Source: Halomonas chromatireducens (lineage in GTDB: Bacteria > Pseudomonadota > Gammaproteobacteria > Pseudomonadales > Halomonadaceae). Taken from it: 64,000 nucleotides of DNA. The position numbers were made by a program, and so were the translations under genes. The notes beneath the pieces are model-generated. The model was not told the DNA's origin. It did no database searches and was given only the letters and a program-made list of their open reading frames with translations. Below, piece after piece: positions 36,675 through 45,624 of the stretch; positions within the stretch are counted from its first letter, which is position 1; each line of letters begins with the position of its first letter. The stretch spans positions 890,145 through 954,144 of the forward strand of contig NZ_CP014226.1 of assembly GCF_001545155.1 (NCBI RefSeq), read 5' to 3'.

Positions 36675-37727
36675 ATGAGTGGTTCGATGGCAGCGAAGAC
36701 CGGTAAGCGTGTCGCCTTGACCCTTGGAAGCGGAGGCGCACGGGGCTATGCCCATATCGGCGTGATCGATGTGCTGGAGGCCCGTGGCTACGAAGTCGTG
36801 GCAATCTCCGGCTGCTCCATGGGCGCGGTCATCGGGGGTGTCTATGCGGCGGGAGAGCTCGATGCCTATCGCGAATGGGTCTGCCAACTCGACTATTTCG
36901 ATGTGCTGAAGCTGGTGGATGTCACCTGGAGCCCCATGGGAGCCATGCGGGCCAGCAAGGTGATGAGCAAGCTGCAGGGCCTGATGGGTGACATCCAGAT
37001 CGAGGACCTGCCGATTCCCTTCACCGCGGTGGCCACCGACCTGGCACGTCAGCGTGAAGTGTGGTTCCAGTCGGGCTCTCTGCTGCGTGCCATGCGCGCC
37101 TCCATCGCCATCCCGGGGGTGATCACCCCGGTGCATATTGGTGCCCAGACACTGGTAGATGGCGGCCTGCTCAACCCTTTGCCGATCATCCCGACCGTAT
37201 CGGCCCATGCCGACCTCATTCTGGCGGTGAATGTCACTGCCCATAGCCCGCAGCCGGTGACTCTGGAGGACCTGCTGCCGTCAGAGCGGGGCGTTGACGA
37301 AGAGGTATCAGAGAATGACTCGTCGCTGAGCGGCTGGATGGATGTGCGCGGTGCGACCCGCCGTTTTCTGGATGGGCTGGGCAACGGCGGGGGGGGCGAC
37401 GAGAGTGAAGCCGGGGCGGGGAAGGCCTCCACTGGTCGTCGCGCCTGGGGGCGGCTGGACATGATCCTGGCCTCCTTCGACATCACCCAGGCGGCATTGG
37501 CGAAATACAAGGTGGCAGGTTATCCCCCGGATATCCTCATCGAAGTCCCCAAGACGGTCTGTGGCGCCTTCGAGTTCCATCGTGCCGACGCCCTGATAAG
37601 GCTCGGGCGGCACCTCACCCTGCAGGCGCTGGACCAATACGAAGGTCGATCCCATGGGGGAAGCCCAGGAATGGTCGTTCAGCCGCCCCAGATGCCGGCG
37701 GAACGTGAATCGGGAGGCGGCGTGTGA
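36675..37727 (+). CDS. Patatin-like phospholipase (RssA type)
   Basis: The 350-residue protein has the Gly-rich oxyanion hole LGSGGARGYAHIG (17-29), the nucleophile motif G-C-S-M-G with Ser48, and the dyad Asp162 in DGGLLNPLP, all as in bacterial RssA/NTE-type patatins. These are predicted serine lipid acyl hydrolases. The C-terminal region (about 200-350) includes a Gly/Ser-rich insert and FEFHRADALIRLGRHLTLQAL. It is probably cotranscribed with the hydrolase upstream. The substrate is unproven. Confidence 0.9.
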   Translation: MSGSMAAKTGKRVALTLGSGGARGYAHIGVIDVLEARGYEVVAISGCSMGAVIGGVYAAGELDAYREWVCQLDYFDVLKLVDVTWSPMGAMRASKVMSKLQGLMGDIQIEDLPIPFTAVATDLARQREVWFQSGSLLRAMRASIAIPGVITPVHIGAQTLVDGGLLNPLPIIPTVSAHADLILAVNVTAHSPQPVTLEDLLPSERGVDEEVSENDSSLSGWMDVRGATRRFLDGLGNGGGGDESEAGAGKASTGRRAWGRLDMILASFDITQAALAKYKVAGYPPDILIEVPKTVCGAFEFHRADALIRLGRHLTLQALDQYEGRSHGGSPGMVVQPPQMPAERESGGGV

Positions 37728-37732
37728 GTCTG

Positions 37733-38308
37733 CTAGGCATCCTGGCCACGGCGGCGTAACAGGACATAAACCGCGCCGGTGCCCCCATCGGCATCCAGGG
37801 CCGAGCAGAAGGCGAGTACCGCCGGCCATTCGCGCAACCAGGCGTTCACATGGCTCTTGATCACGGGGTAGTCGGCGGTGCTGCCCCACGCCTTGCCATG
37901 CACGATCAGCACGCAGCGCATGCGACTGGCGGCAGCGTCACGCAGAAACCCCTCCAGTTCGCAGCGTGCCTCGTCCAGCGTAAGGCCGTGCAGGTCGAGC
38001 CCCGCCTCCCAGGCAATGCGCCCCCGCTTTAGCTGGGTGCGAGTGCGGTGGGGCAGGTCGGACAGGGCAAAATCGAGCGGCTCCGATGGGCGCACGGGCT
38101 CCACGCGGCCATCGCTGGTTCGGCTGGCAGTGTCGCTGTTCCCCGCGGCAACCGCCGCGGCGCGCCGCTCGGCCGCCGACGGATCCTTGCGACGTGGTCG
38201 ACCGGGATCGGCACGGTCGCTGACAATACGCCTCACGCCGGCTTCATGCAGTGCCTGGCGAAAGGCGCTGACATCGTCTTCATCCGGTGGGCGTCGGCGT
38301 CGGCTCAT
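37733..38308 (-). CDS. Smr-domain endonuclease-like protein
   Basis: A 191-residue stand-alone Smr protein. A basic disordered N-terminus (MSRRRRPPDEDDVSAFRQAL...) is followed by the Smr domain from about residue 98: LDLHGLTLDEARCELEGFL, then VLIVHGKAWGSTADYPVIKSHVNAWL (H-G-K-x-x-G-S) and the terminal GAVYVLLRR. Smr domains nick DNA or cleave RNA, for instance at collided ribosomes. It is convergent with the patatin gene and divergent from prmB. Confidence 0.92.
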   Translation of the reverse strand: MSRRRRPPDEDDVSAFRQALHEAGVRRIVSDRADPGRPRRKDPSAAERRAAAVAAGNSDTASRTSDGRVEPVRPSEPLDFALSDLPHRTRTQLKRGRIAWEAGLDLHGLTLDEARCELEGFLRDAAASRMRCVLIVHGKAWGSTADYPVIKSHVNAWLREWPAVLAFCSALDADGGTGAVYVLLRRRGQDA

Positions 38309-38426
38309 GTGCTACTCGTGGGAAGGGTTCGGGGCGCACAGTATAGCGGCCTGAGCGCGACTGTGAACCGTTGGCCACCGCGGGTACAATCGACCCCTGT
38401 CAGCAACCGATCCCACAGGAACCCAC

Positions 38427-39380
38427 GTGGCCGAATCCTCTTCCGTTTCCCGTTCGACGCTCACCCTGGATGATGCGGCCCTGTCCGCCGACCTCGTCAC
38501 GCTACGCGACTACCTGCGCTGGAGTGTCAGCGAGTTTCATCTGGCCGGCCTGTTCCACGGGCACGGCACCGATTCGCCCTGGGACGAGGGGGTCGCCTTG
38601 GTGCTGGGTTCGCTGCACCTGCCCTGGAACGTCGACCCGGCGGTGCTGGATGCGCGGCTGCTGCCCATGGAGCGCCTGCGTATCGTGGCCCTGGTACGCG
38701 AACGCATCACCACCCGGCGCCCGCTGCCGTATCTTCTGGGCGAAGCCTTCTTCGCCGGCTTTCCCTTCCACGTGGACGAAAGAGTGTTGATCCCCCGTTC
38801 GCCGATTGCCGAGCTCATCGAATCGGGGTTCGAGGCGTGGTTTCCGGATCAACCGCCGACCCGGGTGCTCGACCTCTGTACCGGGTCGGGCTGCATCGGT
38901 ATCGCCACGGCGCTGCACCTGCCCACCTGCGACGTCGACCTGGCCGATATCAGCCCGGAAGCGCTGGCGGTGGCCAAGCAGAACATCCAGCGTCATGAGG
39001 TGGGTGCCAGGGTGCGGGCCGTGCTGTCGGATGTATTCGACGGCCTCGGCGGCCAGCGCTACGACCTGATCGTCTCCAACCCTCCCTACGTGGATGCCCG
39101 TGACCTGGCCACCATGCCCTCCGAGTTTCGCCATGAGCCGAGCCTGGCGCTGGAAGCGGGACATGACGGGCTCGATATCGTCCGGCGTATCCTGCGCCAG
39201 GCCCGTGAGCATCTCACCGAGGACGGTGTACTGATCGTCGAAGTGGGCAATTCGGACCGCCACCTGGAGGCCGCCTTTCCCGAGGTGCCTTTCCTGTGGC
39301 TCGACTTCGAGCGTGGCGGCCAGGGCGTCTTCGCTCTCTCTGCCGCGGAACTCGACGCCCATGCGGCGTCCTTCGCCTGA
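38427..39380 (+). CDS. prmB: 50S ribosomal protein L3 glutamine methyltransferase PrmB
   Basis: PrmB methylates a Gln of ribosomal protein L3. The 317-residue product has a helical N-terminal substrate-recognition domain (to about 115). The class I methyltransferase fold follows, with [17 protein letters not shown] (SAM binding) and the N5-Gln signature NPPY at 218-221. GTG 38427 is the start, with AGGAACCC upstream. aroC follows 44 bases downstream, the standard prmB-aroC order. Confidence 0.95.
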   Translation: MAESSSVSRSTLTLDDAALSADLVTLRDYLRWSVSEFHLAGLFHGHGTDSPWDEGVALVLGSLHLPWNVDPAVLDARLLPMERLRIVALVRERITTRRPLPYLLGEAFFAGFPFHVDERVLIPRSPIAELIESGFEAWFPDQPPTRVLDLCTGSGCIGIATALHLPTCDVDLADISPEALAVAKQNIQRHEVGARVRAVLSDVFDGLGGQRYDLIVSNPPYVDARDLATMPSEFRHEPSLALEAGHDGLDIVRRILRQAREHLTEDGVLIVEVGNSDRHLEAAFPEVPFLWLDFERGGQGVFALSAAELDAHAASFA

Positions 39381-39424
39381 TCGCTGACAGCGATCATCCA
39401 TAGAATCACTCAGGAGGCACGCCC

Positions 39425-40510
39425 ATGTCCGGCAACACATTCGGCAAGCTGTTTACCGTCACTACCTTCGGCGAGAGCCATGGGCCGGCCCTTGGCGCCA
39501 TCGTCGACGGGTGCCCGCCGGGCCTGCCGTTGACCGAGGCCGACCTGCAGCAGGACCTGGACCGTCGGCGCCCCGGCACGTCACGTCACACCACACAGCG
39601 CCGCGAGCCCGACCAGGTGAAGATCCTCTCCGGCGTGTTCGAGGGGGTGACCACCGGCACCTCCATCGGGCTGCTGATCGAGAACACCGATCAGCGTTCC
39701 AAGGACTACTCGAACATCAAGGATCAGTTCCGCCCCGCCCACGCCGACTATAGCTACCATCACAAGTACGGTATTCGTGACTACCGGGGCGGTGGCCGCT
39801 CCAGTGCCCGGGAAACCGCCATGCGGGTGGCGGCAGGGGGGATCGCCAAGAAGTACCTGGCCACCCAAGGCATCGTAGTGCGCGGCTACATGAGCCAGCT
39901 CGGCCCCATCGAGATCGCCTTCAAGAGCTGGGAGGCGGTACATGACAACCCCTTCTTTTGTCCCGACCCGGACAGGGTGCCTGAGCTCGAGGCCTTCATG
40001 GATGAGCTGCGTCGAGCCCAGGATTCGGTGGGTGCGAAGATCACCGTGGTGGCCGATGGCCTGCCTCCGGGGCTTGGTGAGCCTGTCTTCGACCGGCTTG
40101 ATGCCGAGCTGGCGCATGGCTTGATGAGCATCAATGCCGTCAAGGGTGTGGAGATCGGCGACGGCTTCGCCGCCGTGGCGCAGCGGGGCAGTGAGCACCG
40201 CGATGAAATGACGCCGGAGGGGTTTCTCTCCAATCACGCCGGCGGCGTGCTCGGCGGCATCTCCTCGGGACAGCAGCTGGTCGCGCATCTGGCGCTCAAG
40301 CCGACCTCGAGCATCACCACGCCGGGGCGCTCCATCGACTTGCATGGCCAGGCGGTCGAAGTGATCACCAAGGGACGCCACGACCCCTGCGTGGGCATTC
40401 GTGCCACGCCGATCGCCGAAGCCATGATGGCGCTGACCTTGATGGACCACCTGCTGCGTCACCGCGCGCAGAATACCGACGTGCGCGTCACCACGCCGGT
40501 GCTGCGCTGA
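39425..40510 (+). CDS. aroC: Chorismate synthase
   Basis: AroC converts EPSP to chorismate using reduced FMN. The 361-residue protein has the family signatures [18 protein letters not shown] at the N-terminus, [31 protein letters not shown], and [15 protein letters not shown]. Chorismate feeds the TrpE and TrpG/TrpD reactions also encoded in this window. It follows prmB and precedes the PHA locus. Confidence 0.98.
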   Translation: MSGNTFGKLFTVTTFGESHGPALGAIVDGCPPGLPLTEADLQQDLDRRRPGTSRHTTQRREPDQVKILSGVFEGVTTGTSIGLLIENTDQRSKDYSNIKDQFRPAHADYSYHHKYGIRDYRGGGRSSARETAMRVAAGGIAKKYLATQGIVVRGYMSQLGPIEIAFKSWEAVHDNPFFCPDPDRVPELEAFMDELRRAQDSVGAKITVVADGLPPGLGEPVFDRLDAELAHGLMSINAVKGVEIGDGFAAVAQRGSEHRDEMTPEGFLSNHAGGVLGGISSGQQLVAHLALKPTSSITTPGRSIDLHGQAVEVITKGRHDPCVGIRATPIAEAMMALTLMDHLLRHRAQNTDVRVTTPVLR

Positions 40511-40584
40511 ATCGGATTCCGGGCTAGGCCCGCTGGGCCTGGCTGGCTGCTACACTCAATAAACCACTTGAGCCGAGTACCGCC

Positions 40585-41031
40585 ATGAAGATCAACGTCG
40601 AGTTCGACCTGACCCCTGACGAGTTCCGCCGCTCCCTGGGCCTGCCCGATGTCGAGGCTTTCCAGCAGGATTTGCTGAACCGGATTCACAAGCAGATGGA
40701 GGCTGGGGTCGAAGGCTACGACCCCATGAGCCTTATGCAGCCTTTTCTGCAGCAGCAGGGGCTATCTCAGGGACTTTCTCAGGGCATGACCCAGGGGTTG
40801 TCTCAAGGGCTTGCCAGCTTCGGCACCTACCAGCAAATGATGCTGGATATGCTGCGCAAGGCCAGTAGCGGCAAGGCGGACCAAGCAGAATCCGAAGAGG
40901 AAAGAGCCGGAGCAAGAAAGGAAAAGGCAGCGGCCAAGGGCGAGCAGAAGCCAGAGCCGGCCGAGGCTAAGAAGAGCAGCAAGCGGGCAGGTACGGCGAG
41001 TGCTCGCTCGAGGTCGCAGCGCAGTGAGTGA
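40585..41031 (+). CDS. DUF6489-like protein with glutamine-rich tetrapeptide repeats
   Basis: A 148-residue protein. The N-terminal ~50 residues (MKINVEFDLTPDEFRRSLGLPDVEAFQQDLLNRI) resemble the DUF6489 family. Residues 59-76 are tandem GLSQ/GMTQ tetrapeptides. A helix follows (YQQMMLDMLRKASS), and the C-terminal third is a basic Lys/Ala/Glu/Ser-rich tail of the kind seen in DNA- or granule-associated proteins. Just upstream of a phasin and PHA synthase, it may be a granule-associated factor; that is inference from position. Function unknown. Confidence 0.7.
   Translation: MKINVEFDLTPDEFRRSLGLPDVEAFQQDLLNRIHKQMEAGVEGYDPMSLMQPFLQQQGLSQGLSQGMTQGLSQGLASFGTYQQMMLDMLRKASSGKADQAESEEERAGARKEKAAAKGEQKPEPAEAKKSSKRAGTASARSRSQRSE
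40759..40812 (+). repeat. Tandem 12-base codon repeat inside the DUF6489-like gene
   Basis: Four full units and one half unit encode G-(L/M)-(S/T)-Q, for example GGACTTTCTCAG and GGGTTGTCTCAA. The codons vary synonymously between copies, so the repeat is retained at protein level rather than freshly slipped. Confidence 0.75.
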
Positions 41032-41246
41032 CCCGGCCAGGACAATGGCTTCCAAGTGCGAAATCGGCAGTTGTGCGACCTTGGAATGAGCTACATTAAG
41101 TTGCAACCAAGGGCGTGGCAGACTACGCTTTGTGCAGTGCAGCATTCATGCCGCGAAGTTTGCCGTTCAGTAATAGCGAAGGGTGATTGGCGAAGGGGGA
41201 TTGGCGCTGCGCCCGCATGACTTCAGGTCCACAGGAGGTTACCACC

Positions 41247-41684
41247 ATGCAGGACAAGATGATCGACAATTTCAATCAGCAGACGCGCCGCTTCTTCGAG
41301 CCCATGCGCAAGCTGAACTCGCTGATGCTCGGCAATATGGAAAAGATGACCGAGTATCAGTTGGAGGCCATGAAACGCTACAGTCAGCTGGGTACCGAGC
41401 GCATGCGCAGTGCCTCGGAAATCAGTGATGCGGAGGATCTCCAGCAGTTCGGCGCTCAGCAGGCCGAAATGATGAGCGAACTCTCCAAGCAGATGATGGA
41501 GGATGCCCAGGCGTTGAACGAGATGAGCCAGGAATTCCGCTCTGAGCTGGAGAAGCTGCTTAGCGAGGCCGGCCAGCAGCTGGCCGACCAGGCGCGCGAG
41601 AGTGGCGAGAGTGCCAAGCCGGCAGGCTCGGGCAAGGCGGATGCCCCGGCCAAGGCAACCAGCCAGTCTTCGCGCAAAAGCTGA
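41247..41684 (+). CDS. phaP: Phasin family protein
   Basis: A 145-residue amphipathic helical protein (MQDKMIDNFNQQTRRFFEPMRKLNSLMLGNMEKMTEYQLEAM...) with phasin-like heptads. The tail is Ala/Ser/Lys-rich (about 120-145). Phasins coat polyhydroxyalkanoate granules and control their size. ATG 41247 has an ideal AGGAGG upstream, consistent with high expression; an in-frame ATG 60 bases earlier lacks one. It precedes phaC, with a long hairpin between them. Confidence 0.88.
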   Translation: MQDKMIDNFNQQTRRFFEPMRKLNSLMLGNMEKMTEYQLEAMKRYSQLGTERMRSASEISDAEDLQQFGAQQAEMMSELSKQMMEDAQALNEMSQEFRSELEKLLSEAGQQLADQARESGESAKPAGSGKADAPAKATSQSSRKS

Positions 41685-41721
41685 AAATATCCCTGTGTCG
41701 CCTGGAGTCCCGGGCGACGCT

Positions 41722-41764
41722 GCCGCCTCCACAGCGTCCTCCTGCAGGATGTTGTGGAGGCGGC
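41722..41764 (+). other. Intercistronic hairpin between phasin and phaC
   Basis: GCCGCCTCCACA (41722-41733) and TGTGGAGGCGGC (41753-41764) are a perfect 12-bp inverted repeat; the loop itself can pair (TCCTCCTGCAGGA). No U-tract follows. It could protect the phasin mRNA 3' end and reduce read-through, setting a high phasin-to-synthase ratio. Confidence 0.6.
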
Positions 41765-41805
41765 TCGTTGAAGTTACGCCGTGAGTCGATGATCAGGAGT
41801 GGGCA

Positions 41806-43641
41806 ATGCTGTCAGGGTCGGAAGGTCCATCTCAAGCCGAGTGGGAAGAGTGGAATACGCAGCTGCAGGAAATGGGGCAGCAGTATCAGGCATTGATGCA
41901 GGACCTGCTTGCACGAATGGCGCCCGATGCGGCGGCCGACACCATTCATAGCGATATGCGGGAAGCCTTCAAGGCCGGCGCAGAGTCACTGATGCGTGAC
42001 CCGATGTTGCTGTGGCAAACACAGGCGCGTCTGGTTCAGGATCAATGGCAGCTGTGGGAGAACAGCATACGTTCTGTCCATGGCGAGCCGGTCGAGCCCC
42101 TGATAACACCCCCGCGGGGTGATCGGCGCTTCAACGACGAGGCCTGGAGCAATGACCCCTTCTACCAGGCGATCATGCAGCAGTACCTGCTGTTCTCGCG
42201 CATGGTCGAAGAGCTGATTGAGCGCCTTGAGGGGCTGCCCGAGCAACAGAAGCGCAATCTGGCTTTCTATGCGCGCCAACTGGTCAACGCCATGGCGCCG
42301 ACCAACTTCATCTCTACCAACCCCGAAGTCATGCGGCGCACCATGGAGACACGCGGCCAGAACCTGGTAGATGGTCTGACCCGACTGAGGCATGACCTGG
42401 CCAATTCCGCCGATGGTCTGAATGTGAGCATGACCGATCGCAGCGCCTTCGAGGTGGGTGATAACATCGCCGTGACACCGGGCCATGTGGTTTACGAGAA
42501 CGAACTGATTCAGTTGCTTCAGTACACGCCGACGACCGAGACGGTCTTCAAGACGCCGCTACTGGTCGTGCCGCCCTGGATCAACAAGTACTATATTCTC
42601 GACCTCCGTCAGGATAACTCCATGGTCAAGTGGCTGGTGGATCAGGGACACACCGTGTTCCTGATTTCCTGGCGCAACCCGGGGTCCGAGCAGGGGGATC
42701 TGACCTGGGCCGACTATATGCAGATGGGGCCGGTCGCCGCCATGGAGGCCATCGAGCAGGCCTGTGGCGAAAAATCGGTCAACCTTCTCAGTTACTGTGT
42801 CGGTGGAACCCTGGCGGCATCGACGGTAGCCTATCTCACCAGTACCCGCCGCGGTCGCAAGGTCAAGTCAGTGACCTACATGGCCACGCTGCAGGATTTC
42901 CGCGACCCGGGCGAGATCGGCGTGCTCCTGAGTGAGCCGATCCTGGCCGGTATCGAGGCTCGGCTCGAGAATGATGGCTATCTCGATGGCCGCTCCATGG
43001 CCTATACCTTCAACCTGTTGCGCGAGAACGATCTCTTCTGGTCGTTCTATATCAGCAACTACCTGAAGGGCGAGAACCCCGCACCATTCGACCTGCTCTA
43101 CTGGAATACCGATGGAACCAACCTGCCGGCGGCAACGCACGGCTGGTATCTGCGTAACATGTACCTGGAAAATCGGTTGGTGCAGCCCGGTGGTATTGAG
43201 TTGGATGGGGTCAAGATCGACCTGCGCAAGGTTTCCACGCCGAGCTATTTTATCTCGACCCGCGACGACCATATCGCCAAGTGGAACAGCACCTACTACG
43301 GGGCGCTGCTGCCCAAGGGGCCGACCACGTTCGTGCTGGGTGGTTCCGGCCATATCGCCGGTATCGTGAACCCGCCGCACAAGAACAAGTACGGCTACTG
43401 GACCAATAGCGAGTTGCCCGATAGTCATGAGGAGTGGCTGGCCGGCGCCGAACCTCAGGAAGGTTCCTGGTGGCCGCACTGGCAGCAGTGGATGACCGAG
43501 GGTGGCTACGCCGATCTGCAGAAGATGGTGCCGGCACGCCAGCCGGGCGAGGGCGAACTGTCGCTGCTCGAGGAAGCGCCGGGGCGCTACGTGCGCATGA
43601 CCATTCCCGAGGTGCTGGGGGAAGTGCCGCCGAAGGAGTAA
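41806..43641 (+). CDS. phaC: Class I polyhydroxyalkanoate synthase PhaC
   Basis: PhaC polymerises (R)-3-hydroxyacyl-CoA into PHA. The 611-residue protein has the N-terminal granule/partner domain (to about 200) and the alpha/beta-hydrolase catalytic domain. Cys331 lies in the lipase-like box SYCVGG, the catalytic Asp in STRDDHIAKW, and the His in LGGSGHIAGIVNPP. Conserved TPWINKYYILDL-like sequence appears as PPWINKYYILDL. It stands alone without phaE/phaR, so class I. phaA and phaB are not in the window. Confidence 0.96.
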   Translation: MLSGSEGPSQAEWEEWNTQLQEMGQQYQALMQDLLARMAPDAAADTIHSDMREAFKAGAESLMRDPMLLWQTQARLVQDQWQLWENSIRSVHGEPVEPLITPPRGDRRFNDEAWSNDPFYQAIMQQYLLFSRMVEELIERLEGLPEQQKRNLAFYARQLVNAMAPTNFISTNPEVMRRTMETRGQNLVDGLTRLRHDLANSADGLNVSMTDRSAFEVGDNIAVTPGHVVYENELIQLLQYTPTTETVFKTPLLVVPPWINKYYILDLRQDNSMVKWLVDQGHTVFLISWRNPGSEQGDLTWADYMQMGPVAAMEAIEQACGEKSVNLLSYCVGGTLAASTVAYLTSTRRGRKVKSVTYMATLQDFRDPGEIGVLLSEPILAGIEARLENDGYLDGRSMAYTFNLLRENDLFWSFYISNYLKGENPAPFDLLYWNTDGTNLPAATHGWYLRNMYLENRLVQPGGIELDGVKIDLRKVSTPSYFISTRDDHIAKWNSTYYGALLPKGPTTFVLGGSGHIAGIVNPPHKNKYGYWTNSELPDSHEEWLAGAEPQEGSWWPHWQQWMTEGGYADLQKMVPARQPGEGELSLLEEAPGRYVRMTIPEVLGEVPPKE

Positions 43642-43669
43642 TCGGCAGGCATCGACGAGAAGGAGTCAG

Positions 43670-43703
43670 CGTGGCCCGCCTTTGAGCGGGCCACGTTTTT
43701 TTT
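43670..43703 (+). terminator. Rho-independent terminator after phaC
   Basis: CGTGGCCCGC and GCGGGCCACG form a perfect 10-bp stem with a 6-base loop, followed by eight T. Confidence 0.9.
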
Positions 43704-43734
43704 GGATGACGATTTAGCGTCGGTCCGGATGAAC

Positions 43735-44099
43735 GCGAGCTAAAGCTTCCTCCAACAGGGTGGCGATTGCCTGCCATGGCAGGAAAAATCAGCTGTTGGA
43801 GCGCTGGTTTCCATCGCTACTGGCGCCGGCAGGCGCCTTGGCGGAGGCTGCAAGGTGAGTGGCTATCGCCAGCGTTGGTAGCACCGCGGTCGCGAGCTAA
43901 AGCTTCCTCCAACAGGGTGGTGATTGCCTGCCATGGCAGGAAAAATCAGCTGTTGGAGCGCTGGTTTCCATCGCGACTGGCGCCGGCAGGCGCCCCGGCG
44001 GAGGCTGCAAGGGCAGTGGCTATCGCCAGCGTTGGCAACACCGCGGTCGCGAGCTAAAGCTACCTCCGACAGGGTGGTGATTGCCTGCCATGGCAGGAA
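43735..44099. repeat. REP-like tandem array, 157-bp period, about 2.3 copies
   Basis: The motif GCGAGCTAAAGC recurs at 43735, 43892 and 44049, exactly 157 bases apart; the third copy is cut after about 50 bases. Each full unit contains a REP-like GCTAAAGCTTCCTCCAACAG arm, the inverted CTGTTGGAG, the perfect palindrome CCTGCCATGGCAGG and GGCGCCGGCAGGCGCC. The arm resembles the Pseudomonas REP consensus in layout. Copies differ at a few positions. It fills the 473-base gap between the phaC terminator and the convergent lnt gene; no gene is present. Confidence 0.85.
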
Positions 44100-44114
44100 T
44101 TGACGTCACCACCC

Positions 44115-45614
44115 TCAGGCTTTGGCAGTCACATAGGCACGACGTTTCAGCCAAAGCCCCGGCAATACCAGCAAGATGGCGAGCAGCCAGACTGGCCAGC
44201 TGCCGGTGCGGGTGAATGGCGTGAGGCCCTGCATCGGCGTGGCTTCCCCGGTGAGGTAGGTGGTCTCGAACTGGGGGGCTCGGGCGGTGATGCGGCCCTG
44301 GGGGTCGACGATCACGGTGACGCCATTGCTGGTGGCGCGCACCACATAGCGGCCATTCTCGAGGGCGCGCAGGCGGGCCATTTGCAGATGCTGCAGCGGA
44401 CCGATCGACTCGCCGAACCAGGTGTCATTGGATACCGTCAGCAGCAGCTCGGAATCACGGGCCCGATCGGCCACAAGGTCGGCGTAGATGATCTCGTAGC
44501 AGATCGCATTGCCGATGGTGGTGCCCACGGCCTTGATTGGAGGCTGTCTATCAGGACCTTGGGTCATGGCCGGCATCGGCAGGGCGAAGAAGGCGATGGT
44601 TCCACGCAGCCAGCGCTCCAGCGGCAGATACTCGCCGAAGGGCACCAGATGCGCCTTGCGGTACTCGCCTTCCGTATTGCCGACGCCGATCACGCTGTTG
44701 TAGTAGAGCCCACGCTGTTCGCGTTGCAGGATGCCTGTCAGCAGGGCGCTGCCTGGCGGCATGGTGGACTGCGCGCGCGCCAGAATCTGCATTGCTTCGT
44801 CCTCGAACATCGGCAAGGCCGCTTCCGGCCAGATGATCAGGTCGATATCGTCGGCCTGTTCCCGAGTCATCTCCAGATAGGTATTGGCTGCGATGCGCTG
44901 ACCTTCTGGCGTCCATTTGATCAGCTGGTCCAGGTTACCCTGCAACAGGGCGATGCGCAGGGGTTCGCCGGCGGGTGATGTCCATTGAGTCGGCAGGATC
45001 AACGGGGCCAACCAGAACACAGCCACGGGTGCTGCGGCCCACCAGCGGCGACGCAGGAATTCGACCCCGAGGGTGCCGGTGAGCACCGTCAGCAGCGAGA
45101 GCAGGTAGACGCCGCCTATCGGTGCCCAGGGGGCCAGCGGGGAGTCCACATGGGCGCTGCCGAGAAGCAGCCAGGGGAATCCGGTGAACAGCCAGGTGCG
45201 CAGCCACTCACCGAGCACCCAGGCGCCGGCAAAGGTGAGGAAAGCGAGGCGAGGGCCTGTCAGCCGGCGATAGAGCCAGAGGGTGGCGGCAAAGAACAAC
45301 GCCATGGAGCAGACGAACAGGGTGGTCAGGAACAGCGCCAACGGCACCCCGGTGTAGCCGTAGTCGTGAATCGACACATAGACCCAGGAAGCGCCGGAGC
45401 CGAACAGACCGACCCCATAGCACCAGCCCTTCAACGCGGCCTGGAGGGGTGACAGGTAATGAATGCCCACGACCATCAGCCCAGCGGCGACCGGGCCTAG
45501 CCACCAGAGTTCGAACGGGGAGGCGGTCAGTGTGGTGAGCACGCCGGCGATCACCGCCAGCAGATAGGCGGCTACCGGGGAAAGGCGAAGTTCCGTCATG
45601 GTTAGTCGTGGCAT
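44115..45614 (-). CDS. lnt: Apolipoprotein N-acyltransferase Lnt
   Basis: Lnt N-acylates the diacylglyceryl-cysteine of lipoproteins in the inner membrane. The 499-residue protein has about six N-terminal transmembrane helices, then a periplasmic nitrilase-like domain. Its catalytic triad is Glu in LIIWPEAALP, Lys in KAHLVPFGEYLP and Cys in NAICYEIIYADL, and a final helix closes the chain. I choose ATG 45614 (MPRLTMTELRLSP), 10 bases after the corC stop; ATG 45599 is an equally possible start five codons inside. It ends the conserved phoH-ybeY-corC-lnt operon. Confidence 0.95.
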   Translation of the reverse strand: MPRLTMTELRLSPVAAYLLAVIAGVLTTLTASPFELWWLGPVAAGLMVVGIHYLSPLQAALKGWCYGVGLFGSGASWVYVSIHDYGYTGVPLALFLTTLFVCSMALFFAATLWLYRRLTGPRLAFLTFAGAWVLGEWLRTWLFTGFPWLLLGSAHVDSPLAPWAPIGGVYLLSLLTVLTGTLGVEFLRRRWWAAAPVAVFWLAPLILPTQWTSPAGEPLRIALLQGNLDQLIKWTPEGQRIAANTYLEMTREQADDIDLIIWPEAALPMFEDEAMQILARAQSTMPPGSALLTGILQREQRGLYYNSVIGVGNTEGEYRKAHLVPFGEYLPLERWLRGTIAFFALPMPAMTQGPDRQPPIKAVGTTIGNAICYEIIYADLVADRARDSELLLTVSNDTWFGESIGPLQHLQMARLRALENGRYVVRATSNGVTVIVDPQGRITARAPQFETTYLTGEATPMQGLTPFTRTGSWPVWLLAILLVLPGLWLKRRAYVTAKA

Positions 45615-45624
45615 CCTGGCTTGC

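Noticed and set aside
36162..37244. A 360-codon minus-strand frame
   Set aside because: It lies antisense to the intact hydrolase and patatin genes, both with clear catalytic motifs, and encodes His/Gln/Arg-rich sequence with no family resemblance.
40759..40812. Non-coding minisatellite
   Set aside because: The 12-base units stay in frame within a gene and vary synonymously, so they are protein repeats.
43735..44099. CRISPR array
   Set aside because: The 157-bp period is one long repeat with no distinct spacers, there are only about 2.3 copies, and no cas genes are near. It is a REP-like tandem element.
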